Below are positions 16,078 through 24,280 of a stretch of DNA of 60,674 nucleotides, piece by piece. This stretch comes from Streptomyces sp. S.PB5 (lineage in GTDB: Bacteria; Actinomycetota; Actinomycetes; Streptomycetales; Streptomycetaceae): the NCBI RefSeq assembly GCF_030403745.1, contig NZ_JAQMWP010000034.1, positions 1 to 60,674 of the forward strand, written 5' to 3'. The notes below the pieces were generated by a model, which saw only the letters and a program-made list of their open reading frames with translations, was not told where the DNA came from and ran no database searches. Position numbers and translations under genes: made by a program. Within the stretch, counting starts at the first letter, position 1; each line of letters starts with the position of its first letter.

Positions 16078-16760
16078 CCGGTCATCTCCTCGGGCTGCGA
16101 CGGGCGCGTGATGGGCTGGAGGCCCGCGCAGCGGCCGCGGTCGATGCGCAGCACCCGGTCCGCGACGCGTTCCACCTGTGCCATGTCGTGGCTGACCCAC
16201 AGCACCGCCACCCCGTCGGCGGCGAGCCGGCGCACGGCGTCTTCGAGCACGCGCGCCGCGTCGGTGTCCAGCGCGGAGGTGGGCTCGTCCAGCAGCAGCA
16301 CCTCCGGGCGGGTGATGAGGGTGCGGGCCACGCACACCCGCTGCGCCTCGCCTCCGGACAGGCCGGTGGCATCCCGGTTCAGCCACGAGCCGTCCAGCGC
16401 GACCCGGCGCAGTGCCTCGTCCATCCGTCCCGGACCGGCGTCGGGGGCGGCGGTGCGCAGGTTGTCCGCGACGGTGCCGGGGAAGGGGGTGGGCTTCTGG
16501 AAGACCATGCCCACTCGTCGGCGCAGCCGCAGCGGATCCAGTCCGGCCACATCGTGACCGTCAAGGAGCACCCGGCCTGATGCCGGAACCTCCAGTCGGT
16601 TGCACAGCCGCAGCAGCGTGGACTTGCCCGACCCGGAAGGCCCGGACACGGCGGTCACGCCCCGCCCGGGCACGGTGGCCGAGAAGTGATCCAGTGCCCG
16701 GACACCGCCGCGTTCCACCACCACCTGGTCGAATGCGAAACCGCCGCCGTCCGAGTTCAC
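16074..16760 (-). CDS. FetA-type ABC transporter ATP-binding protein
   Basis: The 228-residue ATPase has Walker A GPSGSGKST, Q-loop MVFQKPTPFPG, signature LSGGE, Walker B VLLLDEPTSALD and switch His in VSHDMAQ, all in the expected order. The frame is open to 16829, but that extension would cover the operator; GTG 16760 with GGGGAGG just upstream gives the family length. It energises the FetB-like permease encoded 4 nt into its 3' end. Confidence 0.88.
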   Translation of the reverse strand: MNSDGGGFAFDQVVVERGGVRALDHFSATVPGRGVTAVSGPSGSGKSTLLRLCNRLEVPASGRVLLDGHDVAGLDPLRLRRRVGMVFQKPTPFPGTVADNLRTAAPDAGPGRMDEALRRVALDGSWLNRDATGLSGGEAQRVCVARTLITRPEVLLLDEPTSALDTDAARVLEDAVRRLAADGVAVLWVSHDMAQVERVADRVLRIDRGRCAGLQPITRPSQPEEMTG

Positions 16761-16804
16761 GACGCCTCCCCAGCACGGTGACCCCACGAAACCATCATAT
16801 CGCC

Positions 16805-16830
16805 CATCGATATCGTAGTTCGATATCAAT
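16805..16830. promoter_or_regulatory. CGATATC operator in the fetAB promoter
   Basis: The site reads CATCGATATCG, five bases, then CGATATCAATG, a near-perfect 11-5-11 inverted repeat 45-70 bp before the ATPase start. The first 11 bases are identical to the chrA promoter site at 18118. Confidence 0.55.
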
Positions 16831-16868
16831 GCATCCGATCGGTTCAGGACCGTGGCCCGAGCGACGAG

Positions 16869-18077
16869 TCAGCCCACGGGCCAGCCCACCAGTCCGGCCA
16901 CCACACCCAGTACCCCCGCGCCGACCAGGGCGCTGACCACACCCCTGCGCGCGGCCAGCAGCCACAGCGCCGCCAGGCCCAGCACCGCGTACTGCCACCC
17001 GTGCTGCAGGGCCAGCGCCAGCGGAAGCGCCGAGCCGGCGATCGCGCCGATGACCGCGGGCCCGGCACCGCCGAAGAACGCCTGCACGCGCGGGTCTGAC
17101 CGCAGCCGGTCGAAGCGCGGCGCTCCGGCGATGACCATCGCGAACGACGGGGCGAAGGCGGCGAACGCGGCCAGCAGGCCGCCGCCGATCCCGGCCGCCG
17201 CGTAGCCGACGACGGCGACCGTCTGCACCACCGGCCCGGGCGTGATCTGCCCCAGCGCGACGGCGTTGAGGAACTGCCCGTCACTCATCCAGTGGTAGTG
17301 GTCGACCGCGTCGGCCTGCATCAGCGGAATGATCACGAAGCCGCCGCCGTACGACAGCGCCCCCACCTTGAACGCGACCCAGGCCAGCGCGCCCAGGCCA
17401 CCTGCCGCCGGCGCGGCCACAGCCAGCGGCACCGGCCATGCGGAGGCCCGCCGCTCGTGTGTCCCGCCGGGCCCCGCCTTGACGGCCACCTCCACCAGAC
17501 CGGCGGCGACGAGCACGAGCACCAGCCACGGCCCGGTCAGGACGGCGGCAGCGGCGCCCGCCAGCGCGTAGCCGATCCACCGTGCCCGCGCCGCCCGCCG
17601 CTGCCCGCCCCGCTTCCAGCTCGCCGGCACCAGTCCGACCGCGGCCTGCACCGCCACCGCGGCCACCGCCGCTCCGGCGCCGGCCGCGGCACCGCGCACC
17701 CACAGCGGCGGATCACCGGCCAGGAACAGCGCCGCCAGCGCCAGGATCAGCACCAGACCCGGCACGATGAAACACACCCCGCCGACCACCGCGCCGAGCC
17801 GGCCGCGCAGCCGCCACGCGGTGAAGATCGCCAGCTGGGTGGAGGCCGGCCCCGGCAGCAGATTGCAGGCGGCGATCCCGTGCTCGAACTCGGTCTCCGA
17901 GATCCATCCCCGCCGCGTCACGCACAGCTGCCGCAGCAACGCGATATGCGTGGGCGGCCCGCCGAAGCCGATACAGCCGATCCGGCCCCACTCCCGGGCG
18001 ATCGTCGCCAGCCCCACCCGCGGCGGCGCCGCCCCTCGTGCGTCGTCCACCGCGTCGGCTTGTGCCTCGTCCGCCAT
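16869..18077 (-). CDS. chrA: Chromate transporter ChrA (two-domain)
   Basis: The 402-residue membrane protein has the duplicated CHR domain. The N-terminal half has GCIGFGGPPTHIALL and AACNLLPGPASTQLAI; the C-terminal half has KVGALSYGGGFVIIPLMQ and ALGQITPGPVVQT. These FGGP/YGGG and LLPGPAST/ITPGPVVQT pairs are the family signatures. ChrA exports chromate in exchange for protons, lowering Cr(VI) toxicity; long two-domain forms like this are the functional exporters. AGGAG precedes ATG 18077. A CATCGATATCG operator lies about 40 bp upstream. Confidence 0.93.
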   Translation of the reverse strand: MADEAQADAVDDARGAAPPRVGLATIAREWGRIGCIGFGGPPTHIALLRQLCVTRRGWISETEFEHGIAACNLLPGPASTQLAIFTAWRLRGRLGAVVGGVCFIVPGLVLILALAALFLAGDPPLWVRGAAAGAGAAVAAVAVQAAVGLVPASWKRGGQRRAARARWIGYALAGAAAAVLTGPWLVLVLVAAGLVEVAVKAGPGGTHERRASAWPVPLAVAAPAAGGLGALAWVAFKVGALSYGGGFVIIPLMQADAVDHYHWMSDGQFLNAVALGQITPGPVVQTVAVVGYAAAGIGGGLLAAFAAFAPSFAMVIAGAPRFDRLRSDPRVQAFFGGAGPAVIGAIAGSALPLALALQHGWQYAVLGLAALWLLAARRGVVSALVGAGVLGVVAGLVGWPVG

Positions 18078-18117
18078 CTGCCCGCTCCTGCCCGCCCCCG
18101 CCGTCTTGAATTACGGT

Positions 18118-18142
18118 CATCGATATCGGCACACGATAGATG
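18118..18142. promoter_or_regulatory. CGATATC operator in the chrA promoter
   Basis: CATCGATATCG followed by five bases and CGATAGATG. This has the same 11-5-n layout as the fetAB site and shares its first 11 bases. Confidence 0.5.
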
Positions 18143-18245
18143 ACCGCTGTCATCGCGCGGGACGCCGCGTCAGCAGTGACAGGAGCACAGCGGTCCCTTC
18201 GGCGGTCGGCAGCAGAGGCAGACGTGTGGCGCGGGACCGATGCAC

Positions 18246-18530
18246 AGGCTCAGGAGATTCCGGACGGGGCGTACGTGGTCAGCGCCGTGCTGCGCCATCA
18301 CGGCCGGCGGGTCCGCAGCGCCGCCGACGGCGTCGAGACCATGGCCCACGCCGAACGGTTCCGGCCGGACGCGGTGGTCATGGACCTGCTGCTGCCCGAC
18401 AGCGACGGGCTGGAGGTGGCAAGCCGGATCCGCGCCCCGCTGCCCGGGTGTGCGTGCTGTTCCTGACGGCCTGCGACGCCGTGGACGCGGGGGCACATGC
18501 CGGGCGCCGTCGGCATGGTCCAGCCGGAAT
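18246..18530 (+). pseudogene. Truncated response-regulator receiver domain
   Basis: The frame from about 18246 encodes the middle of a receiver: VVSAVLRHHGRRVRSAADGV, then RPDAVVMDLLLPDSDGLEVA with the phosphoacceptor Asp. The N-terminal beta-1 with its acidic pair is missing. At about 18448 the frame shifts; VCVLFLTACDAV, the beta-4 strand, continues in a different frame. No output domain follows. It is a relic, and no histidine kinase is nearby. Confidence 0.55.
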
Positions 18531-18729
18531 CCGTATCGGCCGCCACGCCGGAGCGATCTTCCTCTTCGAGGGCCTCCTGAAGTTCCAGCGGACGATCTCG
18601 AAGGCCCTGCCCCTCCTGTCCGTCGGCAGGCTGTTCGGGCCGCGCCAGGGGCCGATCGGTACCTGGCAGCCTCCGGCCCACCGGAGTCGAGTGGAATCGA
18701 GGAGATGTGAAAGCAGCCGGGAGGATGCC

Positions 18730-18819
18730 ATGAACTGGCCGACCGCCGTCGTCATCGTTGCCGCCCTGTTCGCGCTGGCCGCGATCGTCAGTGCCTTCGC
18801 CGCACGGCCGAAGAAGTAG
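18730..18819 (+). CDS. 29-residue single-helix membrane peptide
   Basis: The sequence MNWPTAVVIVAALFALAAIV then SAFAARPKK is one transmembrane helix with a positively charged tail. GGGAGG lies 5 nt before the ATG and the stop is followed by purine-rich sequence. Such hydrophobic micropeptides are common in Streptomyces but poorly annotated. A partial GGGGCCGATCGG palindrome lies about 75 bp upstream. There is no family assignment; expression is plausible from the ribosome-binding site alone. Confidence 0.5.
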   Translation: MNWPTAVVIVAALFALAAIVSAFAARPKK

Positions 18820-19015
18820 GGGGCAGCGAAGAAGCAGTGAGCAGCAGGGAGCAGGGAACCGGGGCCGTCGATACGGACTCCGGCCGGGGCCGGGGCCGGG
18901 GCCGGGTCCGGAAGGCGGGGCGAATCGCCGACACCAGCCGGGCCCTGTCCCGGCTCACCACGGCAACCCGGCCCCGCACCTGCCCCCTCCGCGGAACGCC
19001 GCCCCCGGCTCCGGA

Positions 19016-19645
19016 TCACGGGCGCGGGAAGCGGGCGCGCACGGCGTCGATGCAGGTGTCCCGGGACGTGGGGCCGCCGAACCGAAGGCGGTCGTAGGCC
19101 GTGAACGCCGGTTCCAGGGTGTCGAGTTCGTCGACCAGAGCGTGCAGCCGCTCGGACCACCGCACCGAACCGGCGTCCGGCTCGTTCACTGCGGCGTCGA
19201 TCGCGGTCGTCAGGTGATCCTTGCGCTGAATGGTGGCCGGGGTCACCGAGTGCAGACACACGTACTGTCCGCTGAGATACGCGTTCCACTCCGCCTTCCC
19301 GGTGATCGGGTCGGCCCAGTGAGCGGTGAACCACGCTTCGAGCAGGTCTGTGCCGCCGGCCTCGTCGGCGAGAACGCACAGGTCGGCCGGTACCATCTCG
19401 GCGCCGTCGGAGCGCAGGTATCCCGGAAGCGGCAGACGCTGCCCCAGCATCAGCCGGCGGACCGCATCGGCTTCACGGCCGAGCCCTGCGCACAGTTCTT
19501 CCAGGACAACGAACTGCGCGCTGACATACGCGTCATCCGCATCGGTCATCGGATGGTCGCCGTTGACCTCCAGGAACCGTTCGACGAGTTGCTGCTTCAG
19601 GTCCGTCTTCGGCACAGGGGCCCCAAGCATGTTCAGTGCGGGCAT
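19016..19645 (-). CDS. DUF6058-like protein
   Basis: The protein has about 209 residues and no signal or membrane helix. It carries the features I associate with the DUF6058 group of Streptomyces: DADDAYVSAQFVVLEELCAG, then LPLPGYLRSDGAEMVPADL and GKAEWNAYLSGQYVCLHSVT. The two D/E-W/Y-x-A-Y-x-S-x-Q-Y-V motifs look like an internal duplication. The start is uncertain (19645, 19630 or 19690); none has an ideal ribosome-binding site. Members occur near natural-product genes, but no biochemical role is known and nothing nearby explains one here. Confidence 0.65.
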   Translation of the reverse strand: MPALNMLGAPVPKTDLKQQLVERFLEVNGDHPMTDADDAYVSAQFVVLEELCAGLGREADAVRRLMLGQRLPLPGYLRSDGAEMVPADLCVLADEAGGTDLLEAWFTAHWADPITGKAEWNAYLSGQYVCLHSVTPATIQRKDHLTTAIDAAVNEPDAGSVRWSERLHALVDELDTLEPAFTAYDRLRFGGPTSRDTCIDAVRARFPRP

Positions 19646-19765
19646 CTCCCGCACAGGACTTCGCACGCTACAAGCCGGAAGGTTCGGCACTCACCGAACC
19701 ATCGATTGCCCAGCTCCTCGAACGCTATGGCGCCACCGCCGAACTCCGTTGGTACGGGCCCAGGT

Positions 19766-20875
19766 TCAGTCCTCGCCGACGACCGCCAGATCGTCCCCCA
19801 GTGCCACGGCGATCCGCGCCGCCCGCGCGTGATCGTCCAGGCGACGGGTCAGATACGCGCAGGCGTGCCCGTGCCGCAGCGACCACCACGCGGCGGAGCC
19901 CCCGATGCCGCCCTTCGCGATCTTCCCCTTGTCCCGGATGAGGCCGAGGGTCCAGGTGATGCGGGTGCCGAAGACATCGTCGTGGCCGGTGACCTGGGCG
20001 GCGAGGAGTTCCGAGTGCAGCTGCGGCCCCAGGAGTTGACGCACCGGCCCGGTCTCGTCGGTGAGGCGGGAGAAGAAGGCCGCCGTGGACGTGGCCGTCG
20101 TCTGCAGATTGACCGCCCCGAACACCGACTGCCGCCAGTCGCGGGCGTTGGTCCGCTCCGTGTCCAGCGCACCGTCGGGGATCCGCAACCAGGGCGCGGC
20201 GGGCAGCTGTTCGGGCCAGTCGGGGTGCGCGTACTCGAGGTCGGCGACCCGGTCCAGCGCGTCGTCCGGTACGCCGAACCAGGCGTCGAGTCCCAGTGCG
20301 GGCCGTACGACGTCGTTGAACATCGAGCCCAGGGTCGTCCCCGCGGCGGCGCGCAGGACGCCGTCGACGAGATGGCCGTAGGTCAGCGCGTGCTCGCCGA
20401 GCGAGGTGCCGGGGACGTACTCCGGCGCCGCCCGCGCCAGGCTGTCGCGTAACCCGGCGTCGTCCAGCAGGTCGAGCTCCGCGGCCTCGGCGGGGAAGCG
20501 GGGCTGGCCGGCTCGATGGGTGAGGATCTGGCGGAGGGTGGTCGATTCCTTGCCGTTGTCTCCGTACGCCTTCCAGTGGTTGGCGACCGGCTCGTCGAGC
20601 GTCACCGCTCCCTCCCGTACCGCCACCAGGGCTGCGAGGGTCACGAAGGTCTTCGACAGGGAGTACGGCATGACCAGTGTGTCCTCGCGCCACGGCCGGG
20701 TTCGGCCGGCATCGGCCCAGCCGGCGCTCAGCCGTACGACCTCCCGCCCGTCCCGCCAGACCGACAGCCCGGCCCCGGTCTCCGCTCCCTCGTCGGCGAG
20801 TTGCTGGAAGACCTGCCGCACCTCGTCGTACCCGTCTTCCGTGAAGCCGTCGACGGTCGCAGGGTTCTCGGACAT
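19766..20875 (-). CDS. Serine hydrolase of the beta-lactamase/EstB family
   Basis: The 369-residue cytoplasmic protein has the class C beta-lactamase fold. SLSKTF supplies the S-x-x-K nucleophile pair near residue 75, YGH near residue 170 replaces the usual Y-x-N, and a GGIGGSAAW motif near the C-terminus takes the place of K/H-T/S-G. This resembles EstB/LpqK-like esterases or D-aminopeptidases more than a true lactamase. ATG 20875 has AAGGAGG nine bases upstream; the GTG at 20884 is too close to it. A CsoR-like inverted repeat lies in its promoter, unusual for this family. Confidence 0.85.
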   Translation of the reverse strand: MSENPATVDGFTEDGYDEVRQVFQQLADEGAETGAGLSVWRDGREVVRLSAGWADAGRTRPWREDTLVMPYSLSKTFVTLAALVAVREGAVTLDEPVANHWKAYGDNGKESTTLRQILTHRAGQPRFPAEAAELDLLDDAGLRDSLARAAPEYVPGTSLGEHALTYGHLVDGVLRAAAGTTLGSMFNDVVRPALGLDAWFGVPDDALDRVADLEYAHPDWPEQLPAAPWLRIPDGALDTERTNARDWRQSVFGAVNLQTTATSTAAFFSRLTDETGPVRQLLGPQLHSELLAAQVTGHDDVFGTRITWTLGLIRDKGKIAKGGIGGSAAWWSLRHGHACAYLTRRLDDHARAARIAVALGDDLAVVGED

Positions 20876-20931
20876 GTCGTTCACCCTCCTTGCCTCGCGC
20901 GGAAGTTCCTGTGGACGTCACTTCGATGAAA

Positions 20932-20948
20932 ATACCCCCGGAGGGTAT
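20932..20948. promoter_or_regulatory. CsoR/CstR-like inverted repeat
   Basis: ATACCC-CCGGA-GGGTAT is a perfect 6-bp inverted repeat with a 5-bp G/C centre, followed by ACGGGG. CsoR-family sensors (copper, persulfide, formaldehyde) bind operators of this form. It lies 57 bp upstream of the serine hydrolase start. No CsoR-family gene is in the window. Confidence 0.5.
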
Positions 20949-20983
20949 ACGGGGCAATAGTGGATCCGGCCTCGGGGCGCCCC

Positions 20984-21787
20984 TCAGCAGTCCTTCCTGC
21001 GGCCCTTCACGGCCCACGCGCGCGCCCTCAGCGTGATCGCCCCGTCCGTCCCGCCCGGCACCCGCTCGCGCAGCGCCTGCCGCAGCCGCTCCCGGGTGGC
21101 CGGCGGGAGCGCGGCCAGGTAACCGGGGGCGGGGCCCTGGCCGGACAGGAACGGGTCCCACAGGTCGTCGAAGCGGGGGAAACGGGTCGTGATCCCGAGC
21201 GGTGCGACCGTCACCCCGGTCAGCCCGGCCTCGCTCCACAGCCGGCGCAGGGCGGACTTCTCGCAGACCGGGAAGCGGCGGCCCTCGTCGTGGGCGGCGG
21301 CCGACGGATCGACCGCCGTCGCGGCGTCCCAGAAGCGGCGCAGGAACTCCATGCCCTCGGCGTAGTCCCACACATAGGCAGCGACCAGGCCGCCGGGCCG
21401 CACCACGCGCACCGCCTCGGTGAGCGCGGCACCGGGCGCGGGAAGGAAGTTGAGGACCAGTCCGCTGACGGCCACGTCGAAGCAGGCGTCCCGCACCGGC
21501 AGGGCCTGTGCGTCCGCCATGGCGAAGCGCGCCGGATCAGGAGTCGAGGCCCGGGCCGTCGTCACGAACCCCGCGGACCCGTCGAGCCCGAGCAGCGTCC
21601 GGGGGCGGCAGCGGACGGCCGCCGTGGAGGCCAGCGCGCCCGAGCCGCATCCGATGTCCAGCCACCGTGCGCCGGGCGGCCAGGAGAGCCACCGCAGAAA
21701 CTCGTCGGCCACGAGCCGGCTCCATCGGCCCATGTACCGCTCGTACGCGTCCCCGGCGGCCCATACGTCGAAGCCTCGTTCGGTCAC
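20984..21787 (-). CDS. Class I SAM-dependent methyltransferase
   Basis: The 267-residue protein has motif I LDIGCGSGALAST near residue 45 and post-I LLGLDGSAGFV. FAMADAQALPVRDACFDVAV then SGLVLNFLP represents motifs II-III, as in UbiE/Methyltransf_11 proteins. The C-terminal half carries no cysteine-rich or membrane features, so a small-molecule substrate is likely. GTG 21787 fits the N-terminus (TERGFDVWAAGDAYERYMGR) and has AAGGTGGAGG before it. It ends 20 nt before the EamA transporter on the same strand and may be co-transcribed. Confidence 0.85.
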   Translation of the reverse strand: MTERGFDVWAAGDAYERYMGRWSRLVADEFLRWLSWPPGARWLDIGCGSGALASTAAVRCRPRTLLGLDGSAGFVTTARASTPDPARFAMADAQALPVRDACFDVAVSGLVLNFLPAPGAALTEAVRVVRPGGLVAAYVWDYAEGMEFLRRFWDAATAVDPSAAAHDEGRRFPVCEKSALRRLWSEAGLTGVTVAPLGITTRFPRFDDLWDPFLSGQGPAPGYLAALPPATRERLRQALRERVPGGTDGAITLRARAWAVKGRRKDC

Positions 21788-21807
21788 CCCTCCACCTTGC
21801 ACCGGTC

Positions 21808-22722
21808 TCACCGGCGATCGCAGGCGGTGTGCTCCGGCGCCGGAGGTACGAGGGCTCGCGGACCGGAGTCCTTGCGCGGGTGTGCGGGCCTGCCGAGCAC
21901 GACGCCGGCCAGGACGAGCGCCAGCCCGCACAGCTGCCGCCCCGTCAGCACCTCGCCGGCGACCACCGTGCCGAGCAGCACCCCGGTCACGGGGTTGAGC
22001 AGCCCGATGAGCCCCACCGTGCCCGCCGGCAGATGCCGCAGCCCGGCGAACCAGGCGACGAAGGCCACCGCGGTGGCGACCAGCGAGACATAGCCGAACG
22101 CGAGCAGCGCCGATGCGGACAGCGCGGGCGGCGGACCCTCCGCCACCGCGGCGGCCGGGACCAGGAACAGGGCTCCCGCCGTGAGCTGCCAGGCGGTCGA
22201 GGCGAGCACGTCCGTATGGGCACCCCACCGCTTGGTGAGGATGTGCCCGAAGGACGACACCAGCATGGCTCCGGCCGAGGCGAGGATCCCCGGGACGCTC
22301 ACCCCGTCCGCCCCCGTCAGCAGCATCAGACAGACCCCGCCGAGACCGACCGCGGCGCCCGCGAGGTGCGCGCCGGAGGGGCGCTCGGCCACCAGGGACC
22401 AGGCGATGAGCATCATCGTCAGCGGGGACACCGCCATGACGCTCGAGGCGACGCTCGTCGGGAGCAGCTGGGAAGCGGCGTAGACGAGCACGAAGAACAC
22501 GCTCACATTGAGCAGTCCCAGCACCGCGGACCGCCACCACCACGCGCCGCGCGGCAGGCGGCGGCAGAGCAGCAGCAGGACCAGCCCGGCCGGGAGCGCC
22601 CGCAGGGCCGCCCCGTACAGCGGACTGTCCGCGGGCAAGTACTCGTGGGTGACGAAGTAGTTCGTGCCCCAGGCCACCGGCGCGACCGCGGTCAGGGCCA
22701 CCCATCCACGATTAGCTTCCAT
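21808..22722 (-). CDS. EamA/DMT-family transporter
   Basis: The 304-residue protein has ten hydrophobic helices arranged as two EamA repeats: WGTNYFVTHEYLPADSPLYG in the first and TAVAFVAWFAGLRHLPAGTV in the second. It is probably a metabolite exporter. The N-terminal MEANRGWVALTAVAPVAWGT is typical of the family. ATG 22722 sits inside the palindrome GCTTCCATGGAAGC, so a repressor bound there would block initiation. The divergent MarR gene starts 39 nt away and is the obvious regulator. Confidence 0.88.
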   Translation of the reverse strand: MEANRGWVALTAVAPVAWGTNYFVTHEYLPADSPLYGAALRALPAGLVLLLLCRRLPRGAWWWRSAVLGLLNVSVFFVLVYAASQLLPTSVASSVMAVSPLTMMLIAWSLVAERPSGAHLAGAAVGLGGVCLMLLTGADGVSVPGILASAGAMLVSSFGHILTKRWGAHTDVLASTAWQLTAGALFLVPAAAVAEGPPPALSASALLAFGYVSLVATAVAFVAWFAGLRHLPAGTVGLIGLLNPVTGVLLGTVVAGEVLTGRQLCGLALVLAGVVLGRPAHPRKDSGPRALVPPAPEHTACDRR

Positions 22723-22750
22723 GGAAGCCAATATAACTTCCAGGGAAGGT
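22715..22750. promoter_or_regulatory. MarR operators between eamA and marR
   Basis: There are two dyads: the perfect 14-bp palindrome GCTTCCATGGAAGC (22715-22728) and the weaker ACTTCC-AGG-GAAGGT (22736-22750). They share TTCC/GGAA arms and cover the whole 39-bp divergent spacer plus the EamA start codon. Confidence 0.6.
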
Positions 22751-22761
22751 ATTGTGGCCCC

Positions 22762-23277
22762 ATGGAAGAACTGGACCGTGTGGCCCGCATCCAGGCCGAC
22801 TGGCGCCGCGAACGGCCGGACCTCGATGTGAGCCCGCAAGGAGTGATCGGCCGCCTGCACCGTCTGGCCGACCGGCTCACCGAGGAGCTGTGCCTCGTCT
22901 ACGGCCGCTACGGGCTGGGCGAGGGGGAGTTCGACGTCCTGTGCGCACTGCGCCGCGCCGGTGAGCCGTACGAACGGGCCCCCGGGGAGCTCGCCGCCCA
23001 CACCATGGTCACCACCGGCGCGATGACGAAGCGCATCGACCGCCTGGAGCGGGCCGGACTCGTCACCCGGCGACGGTCCGCCGACGACCAGCGGGGCCGC
23101 ATCGTCGCCCTCACCCGCCCCGGGTACGACCTGATCGACCGGGCGTTCACCGAGCACATCAGCAACGAACACCGACTTCTCGACCTGCTGGAACCCGCGG
23201 AGGCCGAGGCCCTCGAAACACTCCTGACCACCTGGCTCGCCCGGATGGAGTCCCCCGGACCGCACACGGGCGCATGA
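22762..23277 (+). CDS. MarR-family transcriptional regulator
   Basis: The 171-residue winged-helix protein has the MarR core ELAAHTMVTTGAMTKRIDRL, then ERAGLVTRRRSADDQRGRIV, with the DxRxR-type wing. The N-terminal helix and C-terminal dimerisation segment (LLDLLEPAEAEALETLL) are full length. It should repress itself and the divergent EamA exporter through the TTCC-GGAA dyads and respond to the exported compound. Confidence 0.9.
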   Translation: MEELDRVARIQADWRRERPDLDVSPQGVIGRLHRLADRLTEELCLVYGRYGLGEGEFDVLCALRRAGEPYERAPGELAAHTMVTTGAMTKRIDRLERAGLVTRRRSADDQRGRIVALTRPGYDLIDRAFTEHISNEHRLLDLLEPAEAEALETLLTTWLARMESPGPHTGA

Positions 23278-23308
23278 CCGGCCGAATACCTCCTGGTGAG
23301 GAAGCCCC

Positions 23309-24280
23309 TCAGAGGGTGACGACCAGCTTCCCCCGCGGATGCCCCTTCTCCAGATGGCGTACGGCGGCGGGGGCCTCGGCCAGTGGGTAGGTGCGGTCGA
23401 CGACCGGGACGATCGCGCCTGTCTCCGCGAGCTCCTTGAGCCTGAGGAGATCTTGCTGACGGACGGCCGCGAACAGCGGGCGGAAGCGCTGCCCCACGAA
23501 GGCGGAGAGCACCAGCCCGCGGACCCAGCGGTCCAGACCGCCGAGCACGGGACCCGCGTCCTCGCCGCCGACGAAGACGACGGTGCCGCGCGGGGCGAGG
23601 ACGCGGCGTAGCCGGGACAGCGAGCGGTTGCCGGCGGCGTCGAGGATGAAGTCGTAGCGGACGCCGCGGGCGGTGACGTCCTCGTGGGTGTAGTCGATGA
23701 CGTCCACGGCACCGAGCGAGCGGACCAGTTCCTCGGCCGTGGGGCCGCAGACGGCGGTGACCTGCGCGCCGTAATGCGTGGCCAGCTGGACGGCGTACGA
23801 TCCCACCCCGCCCGACGCCCCGATGACCAGTACCTGCTGGCCGGCCTGCGGGCGTGCCACGTCGAGGGCCTGGAGGGCGGTGATGCCGGAGACGGGCAGG
23901 GCCGCGGCCTGTTCGAAGGAGAGGGCGGCAGGCTTGGCGGCCAGTTGTACGGCCTTGCCGCACGCGTACTCGGCGAAGGAGCCGTCGCACTGGCCGAAGA
24001 CCTCGTCGCCCGGCTTGAAATCCGTCACCTCGGCCCCGACCGCCTCGACCCGCCCGGCGGCGTCCCAGCCGCGCACCGTGTGGGCGGGGCGTCGGAGCCC
24101 GAGCTGCGGGCTGAGCCGTGCGATGTAGGGGCGTCCCGTCATCAGGTGCCAGACGCTCGGGTCGACGCCGGCTGCCCGCACCTCGACGAGGACTTCGTCG
24201 GGCCGGGGGGCGGGACGGTCGATGTCCCGCAGGTGCAGTGTGTCGGTGGAGCCGTAGGCGTTCTGGACGATGGCCTTCAT
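23309..24280 (-). CDS. NAD(P)H-dependent quinone oxidoreductase-like MDR protein
   Basis: The 323-residue medium-chain dehydrogenase/reductase has an N-terminal GroES-like domain with KAIVQNAYGSTDTLHLRDID, a nucleotide-binding motif VLVIGASGGVGSYAVQLA, and IIYT-type DVIDYTHEDV. It lacks the structural-zinc cysteines and the catalytic Cys of alcohol dehydrogenases, so it is a zinc-free quinone/enone reductase type. AAGGAG lies 5 nt before ATG 24280. Two CTTGACCT direct repeats at 24311 and 24329 (18-bp period) lie just upstream and may be an operator. Confidence 0.87.
   Translation of the reverse strand: MKAIVQNAYGSTDTLHLRDIDRPAPRPDEVLVEVRAAGVDPSVWHLMTGRPYIARLSPQLGLRRPAHTVRGWDAAGRVEAVGAEVTDFKPGDEVFGQCDGSFAEYACGKAVQLAAKPAALSFEQAAALPVSGITALQALDVARPQAGQQVLVIGASGGVGSYAVQLATHYGAQVTAVCGPTAEELVRSLGAVDVIDYTHEDVTARGVRYDFILDAAGNRSLSRLRRVLAPRGTVVFVGGEDAGPVLGGLDRWVRGLVLSAFVGQRFRPLFAAVRQQDLLRLKELAETGAIVPVVDRTYPLAEAPAAVRHLEKGHPRGKLVVTL

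Noticed and set aside
19636..19760. Plus-strand fragment reading EGSALTEPSIAQLLERYGATAE
   Set aside because: Composition looks gene-like, but I cannot match it to a family and it overlaps the DUF6058 5' end; it may be the tail of a lost gene.
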